DNA of 61,264 nucleotides from Halieaceae bacterium. GTDB lineage: Bacteria > Pseudomonadota > Gammaproteobacteria > Pseudomonadales > Halieaceae. The stretch is taken from the NCBI GenBank assembly GCA_028282105.1, contig JANQIO010000162.1, positions 1 to 61,264 of the forward strand, read 5' to 3'. This document shows positions 1 through 8,687 of the stretch, one piece after another. Both the position numbers and the translations under genes were made by a program. How positions within the stretch are numbered: position 1 is the stretch's first letter; every line of letters begins with the position of its first letter. The notes beneath the pieces are model-generated. The model had not been told where the DNA came from and ran no database searches. It saw only the letters and a list, made by a program, of their open reading frames with translations.

Positions 1-1
1 T

Positions 2-77
2 TGGAGCGGGAAACGAGGTTCGAACTCGCGACCTCAACCTTGGCAAGGTTGCGCTCTACCAGCTGAGCTATTCCCGC
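2..77 (-). tRNA. tRNA-Gly (anticodon GCC)
   Basis: The reverse complement folds as a 76-nt cloverleaf with a GCGGGAA/TTCCCGC acceptor stem, a D-loop containing AGCTGGTAGAGC, the anticodon loop CTTGCCA (anticodon GCC) and the T-arm GAGTTCGAACCTC. The 3' CCA is encoded (plus-strand tgg at 2-4). It is the second gene of a two-tRNA transcript, 2 nt after tRNA-Glu. Confidence 0.97.
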
Positions 78-79
78 AA

Positions 80-155
80 TGGCGTCCCCTAGGGGGTTCG
101 AACCCCTGTTCCCGCCGTGAAAGGGCGGTGTCCTAGGCCACTAGACGAAGGGGAC
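80..155 (-). tRNA. tRNA-Glu (anticodon UUC)
   Basis: The reverse complement gives a 76-nt cloverleaf starting GTCCCCTTCGTCTAGTGG, with anticodon loop CTTTCAC (anticodon TTC), T-arm GGGTTCGAACCC and encoded CCA (80-82). It is the first gene of a tRNA-Glu/tRNA-Gly transcript read from the promoter at 266-294. Confidence 0.97.
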
Positions 156-265
156 ATGGTACAAGATCTGCCGAAGATTTTCCCTACGGTCTTCTTCAGT
201 TCATTGCGTACTTCGTCGCTTTGGCAGGGTGCTGAGTAAGACATCTCCCTGTCAAAGAGGCGCGC

Positions 266-294
266 ATTCTATGGTCCCCTTTGGAAAACGTCAA
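266..294 (-). promoter_or_regulatory. sigma70 promoter of the tRNA-Glu/tRNA-Gly transcript
   Basis: On the minus strand the -35 box is TTGACG (289-294) and the -10 box is TAGAAT (266-271), separated by exactly 17 nt. A GC-rich discriminator (GCGCGCC) follows, as is typical of stable-RNA promoters under growth-rate/stringent control. It lies about 110 nt upstream of tRNA-Glu and partly in the gap after the PA2817-like gene. Confidence 0.75.
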
Positions 295-326
295 GCCTTG
301 GGCCGGGAATTCACCGGGCGAGCAAT

Positions 327-704
327 CTATTGCAAATTCAACAGCTTGGCCCGCTCTGCGCGGTAGTCGAAATCCTCGTCATCGGCCGCCGCCACCCTGC
401 GTTCCTCGAGAGTCTGGAAGGTCTGCATTTCTTCGTCGGGCATGTAGTGCAGGCAGTCTCCGCCGATGAACCACAGCAGGTCGCGGGGGAACAGCGGGGC
501 GAATTCCGGGGCGTGGGTGAACAGGGTGCTGACCAGGGCCGGCCCCTGCTCGTAAATGCCCTGGCCCCGGGCCAGTTCGTCAAAGCCCGCAGCCAGGGCC
601 CGCAGGGGATCCTCGGGCGAGGTTTTCTCGGCCTCTTTGCCCAATCGTTCGGCGAAGCTGCCCGCCAGTTCCAGGCAGAAGGTCCGATATTCGCTGTCAT
701 TCAT
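327..704 (-). CDS. PA2817-family conserved protein
   Basis: A 125-residue acidic soluble protein beginning MNDSEYRTFCLELAGSF and ending ERAKLLNLQ. It resembles the uncharacterised Pseudomonas PA2817 family, recognised from memory of its FIGGDCLHYMPDEE segment. I set the start at ATG 704 because the family begins there; the reading frame stays open far upstream only because it runs antisense to the ABC ATPase. There is no signal peptide and no membrane segment. Its head-to-head position with an ABC exporter repeats the Pseudomonas arrangement near PA2811-PA2812 (established neighbourhood, recalled). Molecular function is unknown. Confidence 0.8.
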   Translation of the reverse strand: MNDSEYRTFCLELAGSFAERLGKEAEKTSPEDPLRALAAGFDELARGQGIYEQGPALVSTLFTHAPEFAPLFPRDLLWFIGGDCLHYMPDEEMQTFQTLEERRVAAADDEDFDYRAERAKLLNLQ

Positions 705-785
705 CCTGCTGTCGCACCGCTGCGTAATTGGGATATACAATACCGGCCTTTTCTCCAACCGCATACTCAACGGAATCCGCTCTCT

Positions 786-1694
786 ATGACGGCAGCGCTG
801 TCCATTCGTGACCTCAGCAAGGTCTACGCCAACGATGTTCACGCCCTGCGTGGCATCAGCCTCGACGTACAGGAGGGCGATTTCTTTGCCCTGCTGGGGC
901 CCAACGGGGCTGGGAAATCCACCACCATCGGCATCCTGTTTTCGCTGATCAACAAGAGCGGCGGCAAGGTCGAGGTGTTTGGCATCGATACCGACCAGGA
1001 CTTCCCCGGCGCCAAGAAACACATTGGCATCGTGCCCCAGGAGTTCAACTTCAATCTGTTCGAGAAGGTCGAGCACATCGTGGTCACCCAGGGCGGCTAT
1101 TACGGCCTGCCCGCTGAGCTGGCGAAAGAGCGCGCCGAGAAGTACCTGCGCAAGCTGGGCCTGTGGGAAAAGCGCAACGACCGCGCTCGCGAACTGTCCG
1201 GCGGTATGAAGCGCCGCCTGATGATTGCCCGCGCCCTGGTGCACGAGCCGCGGCTGCTGATCCTCGACGAGCCGACAGCAGGGGTGGATATCGAAATGCG
1301 CCGCTCCATGTGGGAATTCCTGCAGGAGCTCAACGCGGCAGGCACCACCATCATCCTCACCACGCACTACCTGGAAGAGGCGGAGAGCCTGTGCCGCAAC
1401 ATCGCCATCATCGACCAGGGCAGTATCGTCCATCACTCCAGCATGCGTGCGCTGCTGCGCCAGCTTCACACGGAAATGTTCATTCTCGACACGCGCCAGG
1501 ACCTGCCGGCCGAGGTGGATATACCGGGATTCCCCAGCCAGCGGGTGGACGCCCATACCCTGGAGGTCGAGGTCGACAAGGACCAGGACCTGAATGAGCT
1601 GTTCAGCGCGCTGAGCCAGCAGGGAATTGATATCTCCAGCATGCGCAACAAGGCCAACCGGCTGGAAGAAATGTTTGTCAGCCTGCTGTCATAA
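786..1694 (+). CDS. yadG: ABC exporter ATP-binding protein (YadG-like)
   Basis: A 302-residue ATPase subunit of an ABC-2 type exporter. Visible motifs are Walker A GPNGAGKST (38-46), the Q-loop region VPQE, the signature LSGG (137-140), Walker B LLILDEP (157-163) and the H-loop TTHYLEE. The C-terminal 80 residues form the extra domain seen in YadG/CcmA-like subunits. The start ATG 786 gives the normal N-terminus; the upstream open frame is antisense to the PA2817-like gene. It lies 14 nt before the permease gene, so the two form one operon. It probably powers export of a drug-like or lipid-like molecule; the substrate is not known. Confidence 0.9.
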   Translation: MTAALSIRDLSKVYANDVHALRGISLDVQEGDFFALLGPNGAGKSTTIGILFSLINKSGGKVEVFGIDTDQDFPGAKKHIGIVPQEFNFNLFEKVEHIVVTQGGYYGLPAELAKERAEKYLRKLGLWEKRNDRARELSGGMKRRLMIARALVHEPRLLILDEPTAGVDIEMRRSMWEFLQELNAAGTTIILTTHYLEEAESLCRNIAIIDQGSIVHHSSMRALLRQLHTEMFILDTRQDLPAEVDIPGFPSQRVDAHTLEVEVDKDQDLNELFSALSQQGIDISSMRNKANRLEEMFVSLLS

Positions 1695-1708
1695 GGAAAC
1701 GACACGTA

Positions 1709-2482
1709 ATGAACAGCTATGAAAAATGGGTCGCCTTCCAGACCATCCTGGTGAAGGAAGTGCGCCGCTACCTGCGCATCTGGCCCCAGACCCTGCTACC
1801 GCCGGCGATTACCATGACCCTGTATTTTGTGATCTTCGGTGCCCTGATCGGCTCGCGGATCGGTGAGATGGGTGGCTTCAGCTATATGCAGTTCGTGGTG
1901 CCGGGCCTGATCATGATGGCGGTGGTGACCAACTCCTATTCCAACGTGGTGTCGTCGTTCTTTGGCGCGAAATTCAACCACAGCGTGGAGGAACTGCTGG
2001 TCTCTCCGGTGCCCAACTGGGTAATCCTGGCGGGCTATATTACCGGCGGCGTCAGTCGCGGACTGATGGTGGCGGTGATTGTCACCTGCCTGTCCCTGTT
2101 TTTCGCCGAGCTCAGCATTCACAACCTGCCGCTGACCATCGCCATCGTGCTGTTTACCTCGGTGCTGTTCGCCCTGTTCGGTTTTATCAATGCGGTGTTT
2201 GCCAACAACTTTGACGACATCTCCATCGTGCCCACCTTTGTGCTGACGCCGCTGACCTACCTGGGTGGCGTGTTCTACTCCATGGAACTGCTGCCGGACT
2301 TCTGGGAAGGCGTGTCGCGGCTCAATCCCCTGGTGTATGTGGTAAACGGATTCCGCTACGGGGTGCTGGGGGTATCGGATGTAGACGTGCGCTTCGCCTT
2401 TGGCATGCTGGCCCTGTTCACCGCGGCCGCTTTTGCCTATTGCATGCACTTGCTCAATACCGGCAAGAGGCTGCGCCAGTAA
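1709..2482 (+). CDS. yadH: ABC-2 type exporter permease (YadH-like)
   Basis: A 257-residue inner-membrane protein with about six hydrophobic segments and the ABC-2 membrane signature in the region TYLGGVFYSMELLPDFW followed by NPLVYVVNGFRYG. It pairs with the ATPase encoded 14 nt upstream. Its stop codon overlaps the start of queF (TAATG at 2480-2484), so the three genes are probably co-transcribed and translationally coupled, although QueF has no obvious functional link to the exporter. Substrate unknown. Confidence 0.9.
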   Translation: MNSYEKWVAFQTILVKEVRRYLRIWPQTLLPPAITMTLYFVIFGALIGSRIGEMGGFSYMQFVVPGLIMMAVVTNSYSNVVSSFFGAKFNHSVEELLVSPVPNWVILAGYITGGVSRGLMVAVIVTCLSLFFAELSIHNLPLTIAIVLFTSVLFALFGFINAVFANNFDDISIVPTFVLTPLTYLGGVFYSMELLPDFWEGVSRLNPLVYVVNGFRYGVLGVSDVDVRFAFGMLALFTAAAFAYCMHLLNTGKRLRQ

Positions 2483-3276
2483 TGCTGCTTGGGCAGGACA
2501 GCCCGGCCCCGACGCAGTACGCGCCGGAGATTCTCTATCCCATTCCGCGCCGCCTGGCACGGGATGAGCTCGGCCTGCCGACAGCGCTGCCGTTCTACGG
2601 CGAAGACATCTGGCACGGCTGGGAACTGTCCTGGCTGGATGCCCGGGCTGTCCCGCAAAGCGCCGTGGCCCGCTTTGTGATTCCCGCGACCACCGACAAC
2701 CTGGTGGAGTCCAAGTCCTTCAAGCTGTACCTGAACTCACTCAACCAGGAGGCCTTCGAGAGCCACGCAGCGCTGCAGTCAACGCTGGTCAAAGACCTGT
2801 CAGCAGTGGCGGCCGGTGAGGTGGAGCTGGAGCTGTTCGCGGCGGATGACACCGCCCTGGCGCCAGCGCCCCTGGCCGGCGACTGTGTGGACGGCGCGGC
2901 CTTACTGCGGCAGGCAGCGGAGCCGGATGTGGGCCTGTTAGAGGTGGTCGAAGCACCCGGCGCGACGCAGCTATTCAGTCACGGTCTGCGCTCCCTGTGC
3001 CCGGTGACGGCGCAGCCCGACTGGGCCACGGTGATACTGCGCAGCGAGGATCGCAGCGTGACACCGGCCAGCCTGCTGACTTACGTCGCCAGCTTTCGCC
3101 ACCACCAGGAGTTCCACGAGCAGTGTGTGGAGCGCATGTTCAGGGACTTGCAGCACGCTGGCCTCGAACGGTTCAGCGTGCAGGCCCTGTACACCCGCCG
3201 TGGCGGCCTCGACATCAGTCCCTGGCGCAGCACCGAGCCGGGGCGGGCGCCCCGGCTGCGCAGCATGCGCCAGTAG
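2482..3276 (+). CDS. queF: NADPH-dependent 7-cyano-7-deazaguanine reductase QueF (long form)
   Basis: A 264-residue cytosolic enzyme that reduces preQ0 to preQ1 in queuosine biosynthesis for tRNA. It is the duplicated-T-fold long form known from E. coli. The QueF motif ESKSFKLYLNS is at 76-86, the thioimide-forming Cys173 lies in SLCPVTAQPDW with Asp180 downstream, and the substrate-binding FRHHQEFHEQCVER is at 205-218. The start ATG 2482 overlaps the stop of the upstream permease gene. All key residues are present, so it should be functional. Confidence 0.95.
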   Translation: MLLGQDSPAPTQYAPEILYPIPRRLARDELGLPTALPFYGEDIWHGWELSWLDARAVPQSAVARFVIPATTDNLVESKSFKLYLNSLNQEAFESHAALQSTLVKDLSAVAAGEVELELFAADDTALAPAPLAGDCVDGAALLRQAAEPDVGLLEVVEAPGATQLFSHGLRSLCPVTAQPDWATVILRSEDRSVTPASLLTYVASFRHHQEFHEQCVERMFRDLQHAGLERFSVQALYTRRGGLDISPWRSTEPGRAPRLRSMRQ

Positions 3277-3285
3277 TGTCGCTGA

Positions 3286-3450
3286 TCAGGCGTTGCCGGG
3301 CTTCAGCTTGCCCCAGATTTCAGGCTGGTTGATCTTCAGCAGCATGCGAATCTCCTCGGCGGCCAGTTCGTCACCCCGGGCCACCGCGGCCACCAGTTCC
3401 TGTTTCAGGCTCATGGGCTTGGGCTTCTCGTAGAACTCGATCATTTCCAT
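3286..3450 (-). CDS. small hypothetical protein, 54 residues
   Basis: A short charged protein, MEMIEFYEKPK to IWGKLKPGNA. The start is decided by the strong ribosome binding site AAGGAGAG, placed 4-6 nt before ATG 3450 on the minus strand; the ATG five codons upstream lies before that site. The gene converges tail-to-tail on queF with 9 nt between stops. I do not recognise a domain. The clean RBS and the strongly biased composition (amphipathic helix followed by a Lys/Pro-rich end) argue that it is real. Confidence 0.6.
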   Translation of the reverse strand: MEMIEFYEKPKPMSLKQELVAAVARGDELAAEEIRMLLKINQPEIWGKLKPGNA

Positions 3451-3616
3451 TTTTCTCTCCTTCATATCACCACCTGCTGCAGTTGCTACCGCACTGCTTC
3501 GATGGTGTTTATTAGACGCCTGCAGAGGGTTTCGAAGGATGGCAGCCAGCGACAGCTGCATTGCCGCGCACGCCAGGGATGTCGGGCCCTGCCGCGCTGG
3601 TAACTTGTGGGTGTTG

Positions 3617-3625
3617 TGGTATGAT
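3617..3625 (+). promoter_or_regulatory. extended -10 promoter of tRNA-Ser
   Basis: TGG-TATGAT is an extended -10 element (TG at 3617-3618, hexamer 3620-3625) followed by the GC discriminator GCGCGCCC. The -35 region (about 3597-3602) is weak, which fits the extended -10. It lies 48 nt upstream of mature tRNA-Ser. Confidence 0.55.
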
Positions 3626-3672
3626 GCGCGCCCTTGCCGCAGCGGGCCCTGACGGACCGCCTGCGACATCCC

Positions 3673-3762
<90 letters not shown>

Positions 3763-3872
3763 TTCCTTCCCAAGCTATTGAATCTAATAAACTTTCTTTT
3801 TTTCTCCCGAGTCAGTGCATACCTCGGTATATACTCGCCTGACTTTTTCCTTCAAAGCTCTTTGGGTTTGAT

Positions 3873-4475
3873 GTGAAACGGAGAACGATCCCAGTTGGCC
3901 AACTCTATATTGAGAGGTTTGCTGATGAAGATGAACTTGAAGACTACGATGAATACATCGACCAAATCCTGCCGCTGATCGGGGAAGTCGTCTTTTTTTT
4001 CAATCTTCTAGAGCGTGATTTGGATAGCTGGCTGTGCTTCTACATTTCCGACAGGACCGACCAGAAGGGATTGATGGTCCTGCACAGCATGAATTACTCC
4101 ACGAAAGTCGATCTGTTCCAGAGAGCCGCCGACGACATTTTACGGATGAACCGCTGGGACCTTGAGTCTTACACACTCCTCTTAAAGGATTTGAGGGAAT
4201 GTGCAGCACAACGGAATAGGGTGGTTCATGCTGACTGGCGATCACTCGATACTGAAAAATACACGCAGGTCAAAATACGAATAGGGAAAGATGGTCTCGA
4301 ACATGAAATGTGGCAACTTACTCCTGATGGCTTGGAGGAAGTTGTTAGCAAAATAATTGCTACCAGAGAGTGCTTCGACACATTCATTGAAGAGCTAGAT
4401 GAGCTGTACTCTCAGCAAGAAAGGGAGGTCGAAGAGCGGTTTTTGGCGAGACAACGCGAGGGAGATTCTGAATAG
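3873..4475 (+). CDS. hypothetical HEPN-like protein
   Basis: A 200-residue, mostly helical, acidic protein with no signal peptide. It contains an R-x4-H motif (Arg114-Asn115 to His119, RNRVVHADW) between long predicted helices, the arrangement seen in HEPN-fold proteins, many of which are RNases in toxin-antitoxin or phage-defence systems (established for the fold). Composition is clearly more AT-rich than the flanking core genes, suggesting transfer. It sits alone, 112 nt after tRNA-Ser; no nucleotidyltransferase antitoxin is next to it. Function is inferred only from the motif; it could instead be a non-catalytic HEPN protein. Confidence 0.6.
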   Translation: MKRRTIPVGQLYIERFADEDELEDYDEYIDQILPLIGEVVFFFNLLERDLDSWLCFYISDRTDQKGLMVLHSMNYSTKVDLFQRAADDILRMNRWDLESYTLLLKDLRECAAQRNRVVHADWRSLDTEKYTQVKIRIGKDGLEHEMWQLTPDGLEEVVSKIIATRECFDTFIEELDELYSQQEREVEERFLARQREGDSE

Positions 4476-4564
4476 GAGCTAACCTACCTTGAGCGTCTAG
4501 GTCTTACTATCACCATCAATATTGCTATGCTTTTTTTTGCCCATTGCTGACGTAGGGGAGCGTG

Positions 4565-4687
4565 ATGAATCTTGAAGAACTCGGGCTGGATGTCAGTAAC
4601 CCCTATTGGTGGTTCACTGTAAGTGCCGTTGGCACCATCGCTGATATTCTCGCTAAGCTGATTGTGGCTTTCACTTACTATAACTAA
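4565..4687 (+). CDS. putative 40-residue membrane peptide
   Basis: An ORF starting MNLEELGLDVSNPYWWF with one hydrophobic stretch (about residues 14-37, VSAVGTIADILAKLIVAF) and ending TYYN. AGGGGAG (4554-4560) lies 4 nt before ATG 4565, a good ribosome binding site. It follows the HEPN-like gene by 89 nt on the same strand and its stop is 11 nt from the end of the convergent GH106-like gene. A single-span membrane peptide beside a HEPN-like gene could be part of the same cassette, but nothing proves it is expressed. Confidence 0.4.
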   Translation: MNLEELGLDVSNPYWWFTVSAVGTIADILAKLIVAFTYYN

Positions 4688-4698
4688 AGCGAGTGGCG

Positions 4699-7600
4699 CT
4701 AGCGCGACAGAAACCGAACCGGTCCCGTGAGTCCTGCTGCGGTGATTTGGTCGGTGTACTTCAAGTGTTGTTTGTACATTGGATCTCCATCCAGCGCACG
4801 TTTGATAAGAGCGTTCCGTAGCGGCGCCTTCACTACAATCTCGATATCCACATCGCCTTCCGTGCCTATCAAGGACAGGTCAACCACTTGGGGGGCAAAG
4901 CCTGGTACCTCCAGGGATTTACCGTTTACGGTCAGCTCTGGCACGCCATCGATGTCGCCTAGATCGAGTAGGTAACGCGAGCGGCGAGGGATAGCGGCCC
5001 GATCAAGCTTCGTTGTGTAAGAGAGTGTTCTGGAATATTGAAACTGATCCAATCCTTTCAGCTCGGCGAGTTTGCCTTCCGCTACCACTGCTTGCCCTGG
5101 GTCGGTTGCCTGCCAGTCCGTCAGTTCCAGTGACTCCCAATCAGTCGCCACGGCTTCCAGCCAGGCTGGGCTTTTGGAAAGTTTCGGATTAGTAAACCCT
5201 TGCAACAGTACCAGTGATTGCAGTGGACCCAGGGAAAGTGACAGTTCGCCCGATGCCTCCGATTCCGCGCTCCACACTGCTCCGCTCATGGCGTCGAACC
5301 AGAGGAGACTGTTGTCCGTGGAATCCAACGCAGTATCCAGCATTGTCATCACCGACACCGTGGACTGATTAGCGAAGAAGTGGATCGATCGGCCGTCTTT
5401 GAGCTGCCTGCTGTGGCGGCGGATGGTTGTGGGTGTAGCAAATCGAATGGTGCTTTCGATCTCCGCTACCGTACTGGCTATGGAGTGTTGTATACGACCA
5501 TCGCTGAGCCGTGCAAAGAGCTCCCCAAGTTCATGCTCATCCTCGGCGGCATTGAGCAGCCCGGGTACCCGGCTTGGTGGCGCACCTCGAATGATCAGCT
5601 TGTGCGCTTTCCCTAGTTGCTCTTCCACCACACGAGCAGTCTCCACCGGCATTGTTTCGATATCAGTGAGTAGAAGTACCGGTCTCGACGCTGCATTGCT
5701 ATTTGTGTTGGCTCCCATTAGGCCTTGCTGAAGCGCATGATCGTTGATGAATCTCCAGGTGATGCCAGCGCCATTAAGCGAATGAATCAAAGGCTGGGTA
5801 TTGCTCAGCCAGGTGATACGTGGGTCTTTGTTTTCTGAAGGCTGCTTTAACAGGGGAATTTCAAGGACCGTATCACCGTTTGTGGTTGGTCGATCACCCG
5901 GCAAAAAGCCGTTTGCGAGAAACTCCTTATTGGCGAGCGCGATTGTTTCAAAGGATGTCGGCATCCCCATAAACGGGTAATAGATGTAGGCGTCCACTGA
6001 TGCGCGGCCCTGACGAAGCAATGCCTGGAGTCGAGTGATATAAGTGTTCAGGTCTGGTGTGACATCCCAGAGCGGACTCTCCGGCCCGATATTTGAAGAA
6101 AACGACAGGTTGTAGTTCGCATAGGACCATGGATACCAGCCCAGCTCCCCGAACTGACTGAGATAGACCGGATGGTTGGTTTGATTGTTCGTCCGATAGG
6201 TCACCCCGTGGTAGATAATCTGATTGATGCCTGCATAGAGCAGTCTGTCGGTTGCCGCCTTCAGGTGTTTTGGGGCAACAGCGTAGTCGCGGTCTTTCCA
6301 TACGAAGGATTCAGAGCTCACAGTTTTGCGACCGTACAAATGGCCTGCTGAAGACGCCAGTTTCAGAAAAAGCTCACTGCCACCGGCGTAGAGCTGCTCC
6401 GTCTCGGGAATGTGATTCGCTCCCAGAGCGCGAATCACATCGATATCCGAACCATAGCTTTGGGCCCGAGACTTCAGCCCTCGTTTTGTCGCCCATTCGG
6501 TTGACGCTTCTATAAATCGCTCGATTAACAACTCCGAACGTAGTTCAAGGAAATCGTTGCGAACACGCTCGTCGTCTTCCGAAAGCCGGTAACGCGGTGC
6601 TGCACGGAAGCGAGCGGCATCGCGCAGGTAGAAGTTATCAAGGCCGTCTATAGCAAGCGCAGGCAGAAACGGCCTGAGGTCGTAGCCTTTGCGCTTTTCG
6701 AACTCGGTAAGCAAATCGGCCGAGGCCATCACATCGAGTTTGTATTCCAGGCTGTCATTGAAAATCCCCTGAAATGATTGCCCGTAGTATCGATCGAGAC
6801 CGGTGCGAGTGCCGAATGCGTAGTCGTAGTGGGCGCGTAGACGGTCGCTGTCGAGATGATCGATAACAAATCCTGGTGTTTCCCTGGCTACCAGCACGGG
6901 TGGCTCCCCAGATGGTGTCAAGTAAGTGGCAACAACGACCCATTCGCCATCGGGGAAGTGCCATGTGACGGACCCGCCGCTGACCCGATCATCCAGCACA
7001 ACGATTGATGTTGGATCCAGGCGCAAAGTGTCGGTCCCATCCAGCGGATTCCAAGAGCGTTTCCCGGAGTCAACGCGGCCAGCCAGGACTGACACAAGCT
7101 TTTCGTAACCCCGGGGAAAGTTGTACCCATCGACACCTTGCGCGATTTCGAACAGGCCCATGGCATAGGCATTGAGTCCCGGACTGGGTGTCGGCAGCTC
7201 GATTGTTGTTTCACCTCCGCCGCGTACTCTTTGCTCGGCGAACTGGTACTCGTACATACCTGCTTGCAGAGGAACCTGTGGTCCGCCTCCGGGCCAGCCG
7301 CTGAGGTGATTTAGGTGAACTTGCATGCCGATGCTACTGGCGTGCGACATCAAATCGGAGAGAACTTTGTAGTACCTGGGCGAATCAAACTCGAGAATCC
7401 GTTGGCGCGTTGCTGCATCTTCGATGTCACCCACACCCAGACGGAACGGCTGAATTTCAACACCACCGAAGCCTGCTGCCTGAAGTTCATCTAACTGGGC
7501 GATGAGTAGCTCCGCCTCTACATCGGCCCCCGGCCACCACCATCGGGCCCAGGGTCGGTACTGTGTTTTTGGATTCAGGACATCCTCAATCGTAAACGGA

Positions 7601-7806
7601 GACTCGTCTTCGACTTCGATAGGTTCTGTTGCGGTGCTTCGGAGCGGCGGTGCCGGAGCATCAGCGATGAACTCACTGTCAGGTAACGGCAGCGGAGGCT
7701 CAAAGACTGCATTCAGCGTGCTGCGTAGCCACAGGCCGCCCAGCACTAGAGCACCGACGGAGAGAAGCCCAAACGCTATGATTGTTTTCTTTAGTAGACG
7801 AAACAT
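4699..7806 (-). CDS. GH106-like glycosyl hydrolase, membrane-anchored
   Basis: A 1035-residue protein. Residues about 8-28 form an uncleaved-looking N-terminal membrane anchor (IIAFGLLSVGALVLGGLWL), placing the enzyme in the periplasm or outward-facing. After a Pro-rich linker comes RPWARWWWPG (84-93), then a TIM-barrel-like start (GGVEIQPF, HLNHLSGWPGGGPQ), as in alpha-L-rhamnosidase-like glycoside hydrolase family 106. The C-terminal 120 residues look like a beta-sandwich (YLLDLGDIDGVPELTVNGKSL). It probably removes a sugar from a glycosylated natural product or polysaccharide; rhamnose specificity is a family-level guess. It is followed by the convergent small ORF and preceded by a lipase-like gene (23 nt). 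Confidence 0.8.
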   Translation of the reverse strand: MFRLLKKTIIAFGLLSVGALVLGGLWLRSTLNAVFEPPLPLPDSEFIADAPAPPLRSTATEPIEVEDESPFTIEDVLNPKTQYRPWARWWWPGADVEAELLIAQLDELQAAGFGGVEIQPFRLGVGDIEDAATRQRILEFDSPRYYKVLSDLMSHASSIGMQVHLNHLSGWPGGGPQVPLQAGMYEYQFAEQRVRGGGETTIELPTPSPGLNAYAMGLFEIAQGVDGYNFPRGYEKLVSVLAGRVDSGKRSWNPLDGTDTLRLDPTSIVVLDDRVSGGSVTWHFPDGEWVVVATYLTPSGEPPVLVARETPGFVIDHLDSDRLRAHYDYAFGTRTGLDRYYGQSFQGIFNDSLEYKLDVMASADLLTEFEKRKGYDLRPFLPALAIDGLDNFYLRDAARFRAAPRYRLSEDDERVRNDFLELRSELLIERFIEASTEWATKRGLKSRAQSYGSDIDVIRALGANHIPETEQLYAGGSELFLKLASSAGHLYGRKTVSSESFVWKDRDYAVAPKHLKAATDRLLYAGINQIIYHGVTYRTNNQTNHPVYLSQFGELGWYPWSYANYNLSFSSNIGPESPLWDVTPDLNTYITRLQALLRQGRASVDAYIYYPFMGMPTSFETIALANKEFLANGFLPGDRPTTNGDTVLEIPLLKQPSENKDPRITWLSNTQPLIHSLNGAGITWRFINDHALQQGLMGANTNSNAASRPVLLLTDIETMPVETARVVEEQLGKAHKLIIRGAPPSRVPGLLNAAEDEHELGELFARLSDGRIQHSIASTVAEIESTIRFATPTTIRRHSRQLKDGRSIHFFANQSTVSVMTMLDTALDSTDNSLLWFDAMSGAVWSAESEASGELSLSLGPLQSLVLLQGFTNPKLSKSPAWLEAVATDWESLELTDWQATDPGQAVVAEGKLAELKGLDQFQYSRTLSYTTKLDRAAIPRRSRYLLDLGDIDGVPELTVNGKSLEVPGFAPQVVDLSLIGTEGDVDIEIVVKAPLRNALIKRALDGDPMYKQHLKYTDQITAAGLTGPVRFLSR

Positions 7807-7829
7807 GTGTACAGCCTGTTTTTGTTCTT

Positions 7830-8642
7830 CTAAGTATTGGTGAACTCAGTGAAAAGGTCTCCCGTCGGATACAGCCAAGCCAGGTCTCGTGGTGCCTTGA
7901 ACGGAGTCCATTCCTTACCCGCCTGAGCTAGCCTGTCCCCAACCAGGTACAAGACACTGGCGTTGACCCCCATGCCCGTATGGCTGCTATGCACTTCGAC
8001 ATTTTCACACCGTTCGTGGCCCTGGGACTGCATGCAGGCGCTCCAGTGGCACACGCCGTCCCACCGACTATAGACAGCGGTCATGGGTGTCGTCGGCGGC
8101 GTCGGAAGGTCCCAGTTTTCGTTCTCGAACTGTTCTGATTTCGTTAGGTGATCAGGGTTGTGATACTCATAAATTTTGGAAACTCTTGAGCTTCCCCCGC
8201 TCGTATCCGAGAACGGACTGCCGAGACAAATCACCTGTTCGATGAGTTCAGGAAACGCCTTAGCGATCTCTCGACCGAATATGCCCCCAAGGCTCTGTCC
8301 TACCAGACTGGCTTTCGTGCCGGTACGATCAACGGCTTTGGCGATCATTTGCACCACGCGTTCGATCTTCGCGGGTCTTACACCCATGTTAACCCCCTGG
8401 CGCCAACCGGTGACGTTGTAGCCAAGCCCTCGGAGGTAGTTGCGCAGGAGTTTTGTTGAGCGATCGTTCGCAGTGAATCCTGGGATTACAATGACGGGGT
8501 GCCTATTCCCCTTCGGAGCGTGTTCAAGAAAGGACTGCGTAGGCGGTAGTGACAGACTCGCCAGCTCGAGTCCGGCACGAAACACTTCGCTGTGATAAAG
8601 CGCTGAGCTCGGTTTCGGCATACCCTGTGTCGAAGAGTTCAA
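7830..8642 (-). CDS. alpha/beta-hydrolase, triacylglycerol-lipase-like
   Basis: A 270-residue alpha/beta hydrolase. The oxyanion strand HPVIVIPGF (48-56) is followed by the nucleophile elbow GQSLGG (Ser117); Asp and His of the triad are probably in SRWDGVCHW and SSHTGMG. No signal peptide is visible, so it may be cytosolic. It lies between the GH106-like gene and the WS/DGAT gene on the same strand, which suggests a role in mobilising or hydrolysing neutral lipid or an ester. Family membership is firm; substrate is not. Confidence 0.85.
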   Translation of the reverse strand: MNSSTQGMPKPSSALYHSEVFRAGLELASLSLPPTQSFLEHAPKGNRHPVIVIPGFTANDRSTKLLRNYLRGLGYNVTGWRQGVNMGVRPAKIERVVQMIAKAVDRTGTKASLVGQSLGGIFGREIAKAFPELIEQVICLGSPFSDTSGGSSRVSKIYEYHNPDHLTKSEQFENENWDLPTPPTTPMTAVYSRWDGVCHWSACMQSQGHERCENVEVHSSHTGMGVNASVLYLVGDRLAQAGKEWTPFKAPRDLAWLYPTGDLFTEFTNT

Positions 8643-8687
8643 TGTGGCATTCCTTTTGGTCGGGACTTTTTGTTGTACGGGTGACGA

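Noticed and set aside
327-1556. A 409-codon minus-strand frame
   Set aside because: Only its last 125 codons (327-704) are a real gene; the rest is antisense to the ABC ATPase.
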